Notes: generated by a model from the letters alone, not told the origin. Positions 1 through 12,420 are shown, numbered from the stretch's first letter. The stretch: DNA of 49,918 nt from Purshia tridentata (GCA_003254885.1 QANT01001349.1:1-49918), one strand, 5' to 3'. Numbers and translations are program-made.

Positions 1-607
1 GATACATACATGATTCCGATTACGGGTAAGTAAACATGCCCTTAATGGGATCCTAAGTTAAAAAAGGGAAAGGAAAGAATAGAAAAAAGAACTCGATAAT
101 CTCATTAATTGCTTAACAAGCAGACCTTAATATACCCATCGACACCTGCCAAAGCGACAACAATCAACTAACAACCAAAAAGTGGCCAGATAAATTCTAG
201 TAAAAATAAGTAATATAAGATATTAAGTTTTTGTTTTATTTTTTTAATATTTAATATATAAATATTATATAAATTGTCATATAAAATATTATAAAATTTT
301 GATATAAAAATATAATAATGATAGTATTGATTAATATAATATAAATATACCGTGAAATAATATCCGTAGAATTGATTATATCACCCGAGGCTGTATGGAT
401 TATATCACACCGCGGTGTATCGGATAGCTACGATCATTTGTCCTTAAAGTGATGAAAAAAATCTCTCCCTCCAACCCCGATCAGCCCCTATACCCAGACC
501 CCTACGGCGCCGGCAACGTCGAGCGATCCGTCGACCCCCTCCCACTCTCTTTTTCTCTTTCTCTCTCTCCTCCCTCTACCCCCATCAGCGGTAAGTACAA
601 ACAGCCA
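1..607. other. 5' flank and probable promoter/5' UTR of the first gene
   Basis: No gene is visible before the first plus-strand gene. Bases about 220-355 are almost pure A/T, with many TAATATA-type runs. Bases 537-580 are rich in CT and TTTCTC, typical of a plant 5' UTR. An in-frame ATG at 449 precedes the preferred start at 608 and would add 53 low-complexity residues rich in Ser, Pro and Leu. Confidence 0.5.
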
Positions 608-3600
608 ATGGACGAGGCTGAATTTCGACGCCTTCTCGATCTCTTCCCGGTCGTCCGATCTCGCGACTATCATGTAGCTTTCTTTCCTTCATCATCACTC
701 AAAGAGATTGTTTGTATTGTCTCGCCTTGCCTTTCCTTGCCTTGCTTTGTTTCTTCTTCATTCTTATAAGTATTTGGTTTTGATGCTTTATTGGTTTTTA
801 TTTATTTTCATTAGTTTTACATGTACAAATGTTAATATTCATTTTTATTTTTTCAATTTTAGCAGATAAAATAAAATCTTTAACAATTCTTATGGTTGGT
901 CTTTTCACAAGTGTTGTTACTGCATTGTGTGTTGTATTTACTGGTTTCATGAACTTTCTTTATCGAATGACTAGATACTTTTTTATTAGGAGTTACAAAT
1001 TGGGTTTTAATGGGAATATCAGTAAGCTGCTGCAACTGCCTATGTTACATGGAACTATAAAACTAGAGATGCATGTTCAATTAGGGAAGAGATAATTAGA
1101 AAAGGTTGTAAGACTTTTCTGTTTTTTATGAGTGATTGATGATCCTGAATTAGCGGTCAGATCTGTCTAGAATGATTTAAGGGTAAAATCAAATTGGATG
1201 GAAGATGGGTAGCATTGAGTAGTATGTGAAGTTTTGTTTACCAAGCCAGCATTTTTACGTGACTCTGTAATTTTAAGGGTGGAGGCTCTCTTTAGAAGTG
1301 TCGGAGTTTGGGACAGCCGACACCTGAATGAATATTGGTTTGATGTGCTTGGTATGTGTGGTCAGAGGAGCTAACAGGTCCCTACCTTTTCTACCTGTTT
1401 TGAGCATGAAGGGAGATATAAAAAGGCAAATGTTCTCAAGAAATTCAAGCAACTTTTCCAAATGCCATTATTCTAGTATTTATATACTTGTTTTTGTGGC
1501 TTTGTTTGTACTTGATTTCGACTTAACGTTCTATAAATAATATTGAAGTAGTGGTATGATCTTAAATGGTACGTTAATGCGTGGTTAACATGTATAGTTT
1601 GTGAGTGGATAGAATCAAGTCCATAAGCTTATTTGATATTGGCTGTCAGAGGACTATTTTGTGCTCGTTCTTGGCTCTTTATGGACATTGGCTTGTTTCG
1701 ATTAAGCTTTTAAGGTTGTTGTTAGGCATCATCTATTCTGCATATTAGATTGAAATAACTGCCTCAAGGATTTATGAATTAGTTTCACATTGATCTTGTT
1801 TGAGGTTGAAATTTTGATGAAGCATCAAAGAACCTTCAAGATAATAGGAAGTGATCCTGAAAATTTGATTCTTTTAGGAAAAATTTCAAGAGTGTCGGAA
1901 TAGAATTTATAGATTCTTTTACTATTGCTGAAAAATTCTGATCACTTAAACTTTTTCCAAGCAATTTGGTGGAACTGACCACTCTTTTACTTTTCATTAT
2001 GATATTTCTCTATTTGGCTTAAACAACTTTGTATAATTTCAGGTTGAATCAGAGCAATCTAGACAATCAACTTCTAATTCAGCACAGCACGAAGCGGTAT
2101 TACTGAAATTTTTGTACAATTTTCCATTGTAAATACACACACATCGTGCCTTACTTATTTGAATTTTCTCAACAGGTAAAAGAATGGCAGGACGCATGGG
2201 ATGAGGGAGATAAAAATGAAGAGAAGCAAGGAGATGACCAACATGGTATGTTGTAACCTACGCTTTGTATCTAGCACACAATGTACATCTAATTATTTTT
2301 GGGTTGAACTACTCCCCATTGTGCCATGTCATAATAGCATATTAATATTTATGCATGCAATGACCTTTTAAAAGTTTCACGTGGAACATTTGGAGGAGAA
2401 TATTTTCTTTTCTATTTAAAGAAAATATTCATATTAATGAACTTCTTCCTGAAGAAATCTCATGCATCTTCTTGGTCTTTGTGATTTCCAAGTTTCTAAA
2501 TTTTGGGGCAACCCCAAGGAATTTACTTTCTTTTAAGCCAGTTGCATGATTGATAAATTTTCTTTAAAGTTCCTGTTCTTTCCATGTCATCAATTCATGA
2601 TATTATGTTTCCTCCTTCTCATCATCTTGTTTTTCTTGTGTATACCAGTTTACATCATATTAAGGTATTTAGTAAATATAAATTGAGATGGCATGGATGC
2701 ATTGGTTACTGGAAAGTAATTCCACTTGTTTTCTGGTATTTAGTAAAGAAGTGAAAAATTTATTGCTCTTATCTGGATGTGTGCTTACAGATGCATTTTG
2801 GGAAAAGCTAAAGTTGGTTGCCGAGAGCAAGGTATGTCCATCTTCTCCCATGATTTACTTACTTTTCATTGGATATGTGGTGATGGTATTTTACATATTA
2901 TGAAAATCCAACATAATCTAATATCTAAAACTGTTTAGTTCAGCACATTGTATTTCTTGGTCATGACTGGTGGTATAGAACTTGAGTGTCATTTTTGGAC
3001 ACAAAATAGGGAGCCGGACAATTCAAAACCTGAAGACATGAAATATATTAATTATTTTGTGAATATTCAATGACTTTATTATTTTTTTATAGTGATTTTT
3101 GTTTGCATATAATGATGTTTGATTAAATATTATTAACTGTGCAAAATATAATTGTCTCATTTTTAACTCTTTGTTTCATTTCAACCTTATTGACTGGAAA
3201 TTGAGGTCTACGTCACAATACAAAAATAATTGTTCTCTATGTCTTGGCGTGGAAATGGGTCTATTTGGTTGAGTGTTTTAATGTTGAGTGATGCTAAGTT
3301 GATTTTTCTTCACCTTCTTTTAGGTTTTTAAATGAATTGAGTTGATGGAGACTTGTGCAGTTGAAATAAACATATAAGGAAGAAAAGGGATTGATTTGCT
3401 CTAATAAACAAGTTTAGGGGGTGAATTTTTATGTAGTTCCATGTTTACACTTCCTTCTACTCACCACATGTGATTTGTACTTTTTGCTCATTAATCTACC
3501 TTACTTGTGCATGCCTTCAACAAGAGGAGAAGCTAAAGAGTGACAATTACCTTAACTCATTCATGGCATTCTCTTTCTCCTTCGTAATTGGAACTCTGCT

Positions 3601-5628
3601 ATTACTACATTATAACATTATTTACATCCTAAGACAACCACTAGCATTTGCATTGCTACCTTATACAAATTTTCCTCTTCCACATGGTCACACCACATCA
3701 AGGTAAATATAACGGCATTAAGAGTCTTCAGTAGTGCTATTGAGGAGGTGAGGGTTAAGCACTGCATTGTTAGCCTGAGGTATACTGTTGATTGAGGTAG
3801 CCCGCAGTATTGATGAAGACTTTAGGATATAATTTATATTGTTTTCCCTGGGCACAATTGCAAGATTTTTGGTTTCAAACCAAAACTCTAGTCTGCACCT
3901 TGAGTTGGGAGTTGTTTTTATGCTAGTTGGTTGACAAACATTTTGGTAGGGTTGATTGGTTTGTCCCAGTTGACCCTCTCTCAATGGGTTCCAGTTGACC
4001 CTCACAAGGTCCCAGTTGACCCTCCTCTCAAGGGGTCCAGCTGATCCTCACAAGGGGCCAGCGGATGGTAAGGCCTCCCAAAATAGAAAGAGGTCCCAAG
4101 TTATGGGCAAGGATGGTAGTATCGATATTTGGGCTGATATATCGAATTTGGGGGGTTTTCCAATACACCAGGGGAATATAGTTTCTCCCTGAAAGTTGCC
4201 GAAAACTTCCTGATTTCAGCGACATTTTCATAATGTTTCAATGTCAAGGTTGGATTTAGTCACCTCACTGCAGTAATTTATTCAATATTTGTACATTGAC
4301 TCTTGAATATGTGTGATGTGATAGTATTAGAAAATATCAGTGGAGTTTTTTCTCAAAGAATTGAATATGCTCACAGGCCCAATTGCCCAATTTTTTATTG
4401 CTGCATGTTCTCTTCCCTTCATTGCCCTAGAAATTTATAAAATGCGATCATATCATAGAGAGGCCAAATCTTCAACTTATTATTTAACAAAATCAAGCTT
4501 CAGGTTTGCACTTGAGTATGGTGTAGTTAGTTTTGGGTGAATGTCTTCCTGAATATAAGATCTAGATTATTATGGTTTTCAGTGGTTCCTTCTTTTAGGT
4601 TCAAATTTAATTATCTTATGAAACTCATTTTATTTGTGAATTACCAAAATCCATGCCAGGGGCCCACATTAAGTAGGACCAACATTTGGCAATGGCCTAT
4701 TTTAATTGAAGCGTTGTCCAAGCATTGAATCTAGATTATCTTAACATGTCCACAAAACAATCCTTGCTATAATATATATAGAATAAAAATAAAAATAGAA
4801 GGAATTTTTTAGCTAACACATGTGAGACTGTATAAGACACCTAACAAGCTTACGTAAAAGAAGAGACAGGGTTTGGCTCATGTTTAAACTATTGACTCTG
4901 TGATAGGAAATATCACACTTGATTTCAGGATTACCAGCAATTATCTTTTTCTTTCATGCTAATGCTTTAGATACATAAGCAATCCTTCAAATCATCACTC
5001 TTTATCATATGTAAATAAAAAAATTAAAAAAGAACACAAGCCTTTGCCATAGGCAGCTTGGTGAGAAACTAGTTTACGTAAAAGTCTCTTTTTGTTAGTC
5101 TGTGTAAGTATGTATGTGAGCTTTAGCTCTTTACTTGGTATGTTTGTGTTGGATTAATTGTTACTTAGCCATATGAATTTCAGCTGTTCACTGCTGATTG
5201 TAAATTTGTGTTGTTCTATGATGTCGTATTTATAAAGTTATGATTTTTTGCATTGAGAATTGCAGAGAAATTTTTACTTAACTCAGAAGGATGAAATAAA
5301 TGAGACAAAAACTCAATAAGTATAGTTTTATGTTTGTCCCAATACAACTTTGGTTGGAAGGAATCACAAGAAGAAATATGGAAGGAAAACTAACTACAGG
5401 TGCTCAATTGTTTAGGTGGGTGCCACAGAAGCAGAGAGATTTTGCAAGGCATTCCAAAGAATTCATAAGAAAATCGTATGTACTAGAGATTTTAAAGGAA
5501 TAATAGTCCTAAAATCCTAATTTAGTTTCTAATTTCCATTTTTGATGATGAAAATTCCTCATTTCTGTGTCCAGGTCTTTGAAGAACTGAGTTTGGATGC
5601 TGCCCGCAATTTCCTGAACTCATCATGA
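608..5628 (+). CDS. Conserved small acidic plant protein of unknown function, 6 exons, 114 aa
   Basis: Exons by GT-AG consensus and frame: 608-673, 2043-2096, 2176-2245, 2791-2831, 5416-5475, 5575-5628. The joined frame is open and ends in TGA. The product begins MDEAEFRRLLDLFPVVRSRD. It has a Ser/Gln-rich stretch (residues 23-40), an acidic middle (EWQDAWDEGD near 42-51), then a helical part with FWEKLK near 62-67, the segment EAERFCKAFQRIHKKIV, and ends ELSLDAARNFLNSS. There is no signal peptide, membrane span or catalytic motif. The phases match across five introns and the segment looks like a plant protein I have seen in many genomes, but I cannot name it or give a function. An alternative start at 449 lies in the same frame. 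Intron 4 (2832-5415) is 2.6 kb and holds a minisatellite. Protein coding is likely; function is unknown. Confidence 0.8.
3965..4066 (+). repeat. Intronic minisatellite, about 4.5 units built as a dimer of 26 and 20-21 bp
   Basis: Units begin CCAGTTGACCCTC and recur at 3965, 3991, 4011 and 4037, with a partial fifth at about 4058 (CCAGCGGATGG). Lengths alternate 26, 20, 26, 21 bp: long units contain CTCTCAA, short units contain CACAAGG. This is a higher-order period of about 46-47 bp inside intron 4 of the first gene. Confidence 0.85.
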
Positions 5629-6177
5629 AGTTCTGTAACATAGTTTTCTTTTGTGTGCCTTTTGTACATTTTTATGTTTTTTGTGATACTGAGCCTTCTG
5701 CTTTCTGTGATCAAAGGCTGTAGCATCAAACGGTTCCCCCAACCGGCTGCTTTTTCCCGGAAACTGAACTTTTACCCTCGTGATTGTATGATCCTTCTTT
5801 CTGGAAAGTGATTGTATGATCTTTGTTTAAACAATTCACAATCAAGCTAAAACGACATTGTTGATGATATCATTTTTGGACCCTTAGGCATGGCATGATT
5901 TGACTTAGTACTGATGCTGCTTGGGTTTTCACTAGCTAGTTAGCTTACATCGAAACTAGTCATTTTTCACTTCAGCATTGCAGCTCAAAAATATATCCTA
6001 GGAAATAGGGTAATGCTAATTATATTGTCATGTCGGTTTGGTAGTTTTTGCCATTCGTAGCATCTTTTTCGTTTCTTGGTGTTATCTGTTTAGGTTTTTG
6101 TTTTCTGCTTGTAGGATAGGAAAGGGGAATTAGAGGAGGAAAGAGATTACTTTGATTTCATATTGGCCAAAAATCTT

Positions 6178-6439
6178 TTTGGTTTCTGAACTATTGATGA
6201 GTCGCACTTTGGTTCTGTCATTTTAATTTATAATTTTTAAGAATTGTGTTTTTATTAATATTGTAATTAAGTTTTATTTGTCAAAATTGAGAAGAAAAAT
6301 GCTGATGTTACGTCATGTGATTGGTTCTAAAATAGACGCTTTGAATGGATTAGATTTGATTACGACATTAATAAAAACGTAATTTTGAAAATATAAATTA
6401 AAGTGACGGGGACTACTCGTCCATAATATAGGAACCAAA
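6178..6439. mobile_element. MITE-like element with about 88-bp imperfect terminal inverted repeats
   Basis: The left arm starts TTTGGTTTCTGAACTATTGA near 6178. The right arm, read in reverse complement from 6439, starts TTTGGTTCCTATATTATGGA. Both arms continue with a shared TCATTTTAATTTATA-type core and then GTTTTTATTAAT. The loop is about 85 bp and has no coding capacity. No clear target-site duplication was found. Confidence 0.75.
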
Positions 6440-8669
6440 CATGCCTTTGCCTTTCATTTTTGGTCTGATAAATTACTTTGTTTTCACTGTCAAAATTTTG
6501 AACGATAAAAAAAAATATATATAAAAACGTGGAAAGAAACTACTCAAGGAAGCTTCCTTTTCCATTATCAAATCTACAAAGTCGATTTTTCAGAATGAAA
6601 AAGAGAAGCAAATATAATAGTGATTTGGCTTTTATGGTGGCATGACCTAGCTAAAATAACCTTTTGATTTTTTGTTTCAAAATTTAGAGAAAGGGCCATC
6701 TTTTCATGGAGATACCCCATTCACCTTTTTGTATGGATCCGTACGTTGGCTAAGATGAGCATGCAAAAAGGGTTAATTTTCAAAATTCTGAATTTTTATT
6801 TTTTTTTGCTTGATAGTTTTTCTCATAGATTGCTTGAAAGTCTATATCTATATCTGTTTTATGGGAAATTCTAATCATACAAATACGTACCACAAATAAA
6901 TAAATTTTTTAACCTTTTCATTTTGCAATATATTTTTCCATTATTAACAATATTCTGCCTATTAAAATATGTTTATATATCATAAAATGTCTTTTCTGTC
7001 CAGAAAATGCTTCCCTTCATTTGCATGTAGACCTCAATATTTTGGGTTTTTCCACTTCCCTTGTCCTATTCTTTTGACCTCCACATACACATGACTACAT
7101 GAGACTTGAGAGGCAAAGCTATTAAAAAGAATGAATTAATCAAATGGATCAGACCGAAAGTTAAACTAATAAAGGTGTGAGTGGATAGATGCATTAACGT
7201 CATCTTGACCATGACAATATAACAATTCTGATAACTCTCGCTCAGCTTGTCTACTTTTTATATACTATGAATAAAATTGTTTGTACCATTTTAATGACTA
7301 TCACTATCTTATTAACTAATTTTATTTTTATAGAAACATTTTTAATAAAATATAAGTGGCAGAAAAAAAAAAGATATACAAAATGACCAGCTGAAATAGT
7401 ACAAATATACCTTGTTTAATGTTTAGATTTTGGATTGAATATATTAATGGCTAGATTCATGGGTATTTAACAAATAAGATTCTAACTTCAAGAAGAAGAT
7501 GAAAATGAAGATGTATTAGTCATAAGAGAAAATCTATCCCTTTCAAATTTCACAAAAATAGTAGGAACATTAGGGATAAGTTTTCTTTATTGACTGATTT
7601 ATTTTATTCTCATCTTCTTTCTTCAAATTAGAAAACACTTTTTATATTATTCTTTGAATTTAATAAACATGAATCTACTTATTTAACATATCTAATACAT
7701 ACCTAGGCACCACACGATGACATACTCTACTAATAAGATAAAGATTTTACATTAGTTGACCATACAACCATATGCTTTTTAAGATAAAATTTAGGGTATT
7801 TCTTTTACACTTTAAGCTTTTCTTAATGCACTTTGTGAATGTAAAATTTGGGAGACAACTTGTAATCCTTTCCTTCCATGGAAAGCAAGGCTAATCCCAA
7901 AGTAGGGATGAGTAATAATCTTTTTTATTTTTTATTGGTTAGAGATGAGCAATACTTCTTTGCTTCCATGTACCACTAAAGCCAAAACCTTCCAATAGAC
8001 CTTATTAAAAAAAAAAAGTAATTCTTTTTTAGAGAAGAATAAGATTGTAATTCTTCTAATGATTCATTAGAATAAAAAATTGTAATTGACAACCATGGTA
8101 GAAAATAAATAGAAAAATAAAATTTTTAGGGTTAGGAACTTGGGAATAGAAAAATAGTTAGGTGCTATGAAAAAATTGGGCACCTAATTGCGGGTCCCAA
8201 TAAATTAATAAGTCACGTGGAAATAGTGGAAATATTGGTTGGCTCTTAGATCTCATGGAATGACTTGTTAGGCTTTCTCCTTAAAATAAAATGACCCTAA
8301 TTGATAGGATTTGGCAGTTCCTACATAAATTTGGTAGGTGACTGCAAGTGGCATCTAAGTGAAACAGAAATAAATTTCTTGTGACGGTGATATAATTATG
8401 TCTATTTTTTCAATTACGTTATGATCAATACAAATAGTGTATAGAACCAACAAAAAAAAAAAAACCCTATATAAAGATCCAATAGTTGATTGACGAAACC
8501 CATTAGAGTGAAGTATCAACAATTTTCTCAACTAAAAAAGTACCAAATAATTTTATGCGTCTCACTGCTGTAAAGTGTAAAACGCCAACCATTCTCCTTT
8601 AAAAAGAGGAGTAGGCATTCGGTGATAGATGAGTAAGTCAAACATGAGCACCATTCTGTGCTTGACCAC

Positions 8670-8738
8670 AAGAACCACCCATGACTTAAAGATCCATTCT
8701 TTAATTCACCACCAGAACCACCCATGTCTTATAAATCC
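8670..8738 (+). repeat. Imperfect direct duplication of about 25 bp
   Basis: GAACCACCCATGACTTAAAG near 8671 is repeated as GAACCACCCATGTCTTATAA about 43 bases later, near 8714. The reverse-strand frame through this region gives a repetitive, non-family peptide, so I treat it as a local duplication. Confidence 0.6.
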
Positions 8739-8747
8739 CAGAAAAAG

Positions 8748-8893
8748 TTAATTAAAACTTAACATTTAATCTCATTCTTTCTCTTTTTTCCACTCTTTTT
8801 CTTCCTTTTCACCAAATATTAAATTTTAATTAACCTTTTTGGCCAGTCATCGTGCACTCTCTTTTTGCTAAATGTTAAGTTTTAATATTAATT
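8748..8893. repeat. Inverted repeat, about 20-bp arms, possible tiny MITE
   Basis: TAATTAAAACTTAACATTTA at about 8749 pairs with TAAATGTTAAGTTTTAATAT at about 8869, with about 100 bases of CT-rich sequence between them. Age and element type are undetermined. Confidence 0.45.
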
Positions 8894-10418
8894 TTTTTTT
8901 CATTCAACACAATGACGTGACAAGAAAAACTTTAGATCCAAACGGCACAGAGAATCTGAATTCCATATCCTCTTGTATTTTTAAATGTGTTAGGAGAGGT
9001 GGGATGACAGATATGACAATGAGACACTGTGCAAAAATTTGTCAAGTATAAAAATCAACCAAACTTGACTTGTCAACCACATGTTGAAGCAAGGACAGGA
9101 CAACAGAGCTCATCTTTAGATGCAGAGTAGTAGTAGTGGCAGTTTGTAAGAGATTTGATAAATGTGCAATGGACTTTCGTCCCTGATTCAATGAAACTAT
9201 TTCTATATTTTAATTCAATCCCATCTGATGAAGATTAGAAACAACAAAGAAGCATCACACCGACACATTTGTCTGACTTATTACAACTATGGTACCATCA
9301 AAACAGTCCAAAAATAACAACAATATGTTATTTTTGAATATGATATGGTACAAATCTGCTGGCCCTCCACACACACACAGAGCCATTGATATTATGATTG
9401 TTTTCATGTGGTGCAAGTGGAAGTGCAAGACATGTAGCCATTAATAGCAGGTTCCAGCTCATAAGAATTAAAGGCTGTCTATGTCAATCAAACGCTTGTA
9501 AATCAATTAACAATGAATAAGGCAGACATGATAGTACTATTGGTAGCTCACCTCACCAGACAGGCAGATACCACCCCAACAACATAACCTTGTTATATTA
9601 ATATAACACATTATTATAGCAAGAAAAACATGCACTTAAAATATTAATCAAATGAAAAAAGTTGGACCTCCCATTTCTTCAACATTACATTTTGTGACTT
9701 GTTATAAAAGACTACCAAGTTTTGTTCTAGTCTTCTAGAAAATGGATGATAATTTAAAATTACAACAACTACCAAATAGTCCAGATCTCACTCACTCACT
9801 CACACAGCCTTATTTCCTTGATACAAGCCTTGTTTCAAGTAAAGAGAGAAGTGCGGAACAGATTGTAGCTGGGGAAATTTGTGCCTTGGTTTTCTTGAAA
9901 TTGTAAAAGTTTCTAGAACAAGCACAAGTTGCAAAGTAGAGAAAAATCTCATCTTTCATTTTCATAATTTTCTTCTCATATCATTATCCATTGCGTATAA
10001 CGGGACCCACATACATATTATATTATGAAAGATTATAGATAATACAGAAAAAACCTTTAACTCGTTTTAGTTTTATGTAAGACGTTCATTTTTACCAACA
10101 AATGACAGCCGAACACGTGTGCAAATGATTTTCTTAATTAATTAATTAGAGGAGAATTTTAAAACAAAAAAACGAAAAAAACAATGGGGTTAGTAGATCT
10201 ACACCAACATTGTCCCTCAATTGTGACCATTTTCCTTCCTATCCACGTAGTACAGAGTACAAGATTCCATTTCATTTCATTATATAATATGTACAAAACA
10301 CGCATCAAGAGGACAAGAGATCTACTGTTGTTACACCATGTCCGCTGGTACTACTATTCTTACACCCAAAAAACACGTAAAATACAACTCTTCTTTAACC
10401 AAAGTAAAAACAAGTACC

Positions 10419-10450
10419 TTGCTTTGCTTTGCTTTGCTTTGCTTGGCTTT
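10419..10450 (+). repeat. Pentanucleotide microsatellite (GCTTT)n
   Basis: Five to six copies of GCTTT/GCTTG occur in a row. They lie in non-coding sequence. Confidence 0.85.
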
Positions 10451-11171
10451 GGTGACTGACTCGCTAATTTTCTTGATTCTCGACTCAGTTGGAACTTCCT
10501 CCGGGTTTATACAGTTTGTGGGCAATTCTTACGCCTCTCCAAAACCACATTCCCAATTGGTTTCTCCAACTTGTTAAATAAATAACATCTTCACTGGCCT
10601 TTCTCACCTGCACACATACATACCCACTTGACTCAGTTGAGTTGCCTAAATTGAAAGGTAGCTATGATTATGAACAAAAACAAAAACAGAAAAATCAGAG
10701 AGAAAGAGGAAAAACCCTTTTTAGCCTTGGCTCAAAAGCCGAGGATTGGATCTAAACAGTAGAAAAATGGAGGCTTTAGAGTAGCATCCCAGAACAAGCA
10801 AGCTGTGAGTCATAAATCTAGCTACCTCTCCCAACCCAATATGTGTTTTGGTCATTATCACTAAGCAGAATAACAATATGCTATAAAAAGAGCTATTCAT
10901 CATATTCATTCACCAATTATAAACTGAAAACAACTAATAAAAATTGCCAAAAGGGTTGGAATGTTTTTCAATCTTTCCGAAATTCTATAATGACTAACGT
11001 AAATAAGCCGTACCCATTTCCAATCTACCCAAGATGGACTTGACTTTCAAGTTCAGAATGCACGCATTCAATGATTATCATTATGACCCGGAAATCGGAT
11101 TTTCCCGAGTCAAAAAACAAGAAGCAAACTCCAAAAAAAGAAGTAAAAAAATAAAAATGAAAATGAAAAAT

Positions 11172-11177
11172 ACTTAC
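11172..11177 (-). other. Candidate 5' splice site of a 3' UTR intron of the GT14 gene
   Basis: Read on the minus strand, CCG|GTAAGT occurs 20 bases after the stop codon of the glycosyltransferase. GTAAGT is a strong plant donor. A possible acceptor (GTGTGCAG on the minus strand, near 10610-10615) is weak in pyrimidines, so the intron is inferred and not proven. Confidence 0.4.
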
Positions 11178-11197
11178 CGGAGTAAATGAGCAGAGCC

Positions 11198-12310
11198 TCA
11201 GTCCCGGAAAATGACCTTATCGGACAAACCCAACAAAGGTTTCAAGCAATCCGGCGAGAATTTCCGGGCGAACAAGTAGGACTCCGAGAAATTCGATTCC
11301 CGCAGCCGATAAATTAGCTTCGCCGACACCTCACCGGGTCGGTACGTGTACGGATGTCCGTTTACGGTGCCCGTCCAATTTACCCGGGTCAGGGTGTACT
11401 GGGTGCACCCATTCGGATCCGCCATTGACAAGAGCGTCGGAAAATAGTGCTCCTCCGGGTAACACTCGTCTTCCCGATAACACGGCATTCTGAATTTCCT
11501 CCACAGCGCCCGATCCTTTAGAACCACCAGCGCGTGGCGTCGCGTGAGCACGAAGAACTGCGAGCCGACCCGGAACTGCTCGAACGAGACCTCCGGCATC
11601 ATTGCGAACCTTCCCCTTGCGGAGTACCGCTTCCACAGATTCGCCGATTTGGACAGGATTTCGATGAAGCTCTTGTATCGGACCTTAACCCCCATCCGAG
11701 TCAACTCGGCGTCAGACTCGGTGCTCGGGCGTGACAAATCGAAGGTCGTGGAGGCGAAGAGCGAGTTGTAGACGAAGCGAAACGAATGGAGAGGGACGCA
11801 GTACTGGGACAAGACGGCGAAGAAGGCGTTTGCCGGATCGTCGAGCACGGCGTCGGCGAGTAAGCGGCGCGTGGCAGAGATCAGGGTGGGGGAGGCGCGG
11901 TAGGTGCGCTTGGCGGGAACGAAGCGGGAGTGGAAGACGCCATGGGAAGGGAGGGTGACGTTGGCAGAGGGGTCGGCGTGGACGTAAATGTTGTAAAGAT
12001 TGGGGGTAGTTTTGGAAAAGAAACGTTCCCACAAGGGAGAGAAGTGGAGGTCGGAGTTGGTGAGGAAGAGGAAGGCGATTTTGGGCTTGTGGGTTTTGGA
12101 GTCGAGGGAGAGATGAGAAAATGCGGAGGAAGGCTTATTGGATCGGACGGCGCGGGAGAAGAGGGCTTGGTCGGAGAGTTCATCGGCGGGGGGGATGGGT
12201 ATTGGGTTGTTGGGTGGGAGGAAGCGAGGGGCCAGGAGGAATAGGAGAGGGAGGGAAAGTAGGAGAGCGAAGGAGAGGACGAATGGGGTGGAGATTGTGG
12301 AGGAGGACAT
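11198..12310 (-). CDS. GT14 (core-2/I-branching, DUF266) glycosyltransferase-like protein, single exon, 370 aa
   Basis: An uninterrupted frame runs from ATG at 12310 (MSSSTISTPFVLSF) to TGA at 11198. Residues about 8-30 form a hydrophobic signal anchor, followed by a Pro-rich stem, as expected for a type II Golgi membrane protein. The catalytic part begins at about residue 75 with PKIAFLFLTNSDLHFSPLWE. It contains IYVHADPS, FFAVLSQYCVPLHSF, WKRYSARGRFAMMPEV, FRVGSQFFVLTRRHA, CYREDECYPEEHYFPTLLSM and NWTGTVNGHPYTY, all in the order seen in plant DUF266/Branch proteins. Length matches the family (about 370-400). NVT, NWT and NFS are possible glycosylation sites. The frame opens 92 codons further upstream, but that part encodes a GA-repeat and low-complexity sequence and sits in the probable 5' UTR. 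The exon is much more GC-rich than its surroundings. Donor and acceptor sugars are unknown; family assignment is firm. Confidence 0.92.
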   Translation of the reverse strand: MSSSTISTPFVLSFALLLSLPLLFLLAPRFLPPNNPIPIPPADELSDQALFSRAVRSNKPSSAFSHLSLDSKTHKPKIAFLFLTNSDLHFSPLWERFFSKTTPNLYNIYVHADPSANVTLPSHGVFHSRFVPAKRTYRASPTLISATRRLLADAVLDDPANAFFAVLSQYCVPLHSFRFVYNSLFASTTFDLSRPSTESDAELTRMGVKVRYKSFIEILSKSANLWKRYSARGRFAMMPEVSFEQFRVGSQFFVLTRRHALVVLKDRALWRKFRMPCYREDECYPEEHYFPTLLSMADPNGCTQYTLTRVNWTGTVNGHPYTYRPGEVSAKLIYRLRESNFSESYLFARKFSPDCLKPLLGLSDKVIFRD

Positions 12311-12420
12311 TGGAGATTCAGAACATACGCCGCTTCTGCTGGCGGTGGCGCTGCTCAAACTGCCACTGCCACTGCCGCCACTGCTCAGTCTCTTGTGCCT
12401 TTGAGGCTCTGGAATTGTGC

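Larger units (their letters stand above)
5629..11197. other. Gene-poor intergenic region
   Basis: The first 100-200 bases are probably 3' UTR of the upstream gene. After that I see no reading frame with protein-like composition and no RNA gene. The region holds a MITE-like inverted repeat (6178-6439), a small duplication (8670-8738), a short inverted repeat (8748-8893) and a (GCTTT)n tract (10419-10450). The last several hundred bases before 11197 are probably 3' UTR, and perhaps a 3' UTR intron, of the minus-strand glycosyltransferase. Confidence 0.6.

Noticed and set aside
1133..1165. TGATGATCCTGA, resembling snoRNA C and D' boxes in intron 1 of the first gene
   Set aside because: No closing D box with terminal stem was found at suitable spacing.
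4340..4540. 66-residue hydrophobic frame in intron 4 of the first gene
   Set aside because: No upstream regulatory context, no known family, and A/T-rich intron sequence often gives such hydrophobic frames.
10722..10746. Short hairpin CCTTGGCT-caaa-AGCCGAGG
   Set aside because: It looks like a bacterial terminator, but this is plant nuclear DNA and an 8-bp stem is expected by chance.
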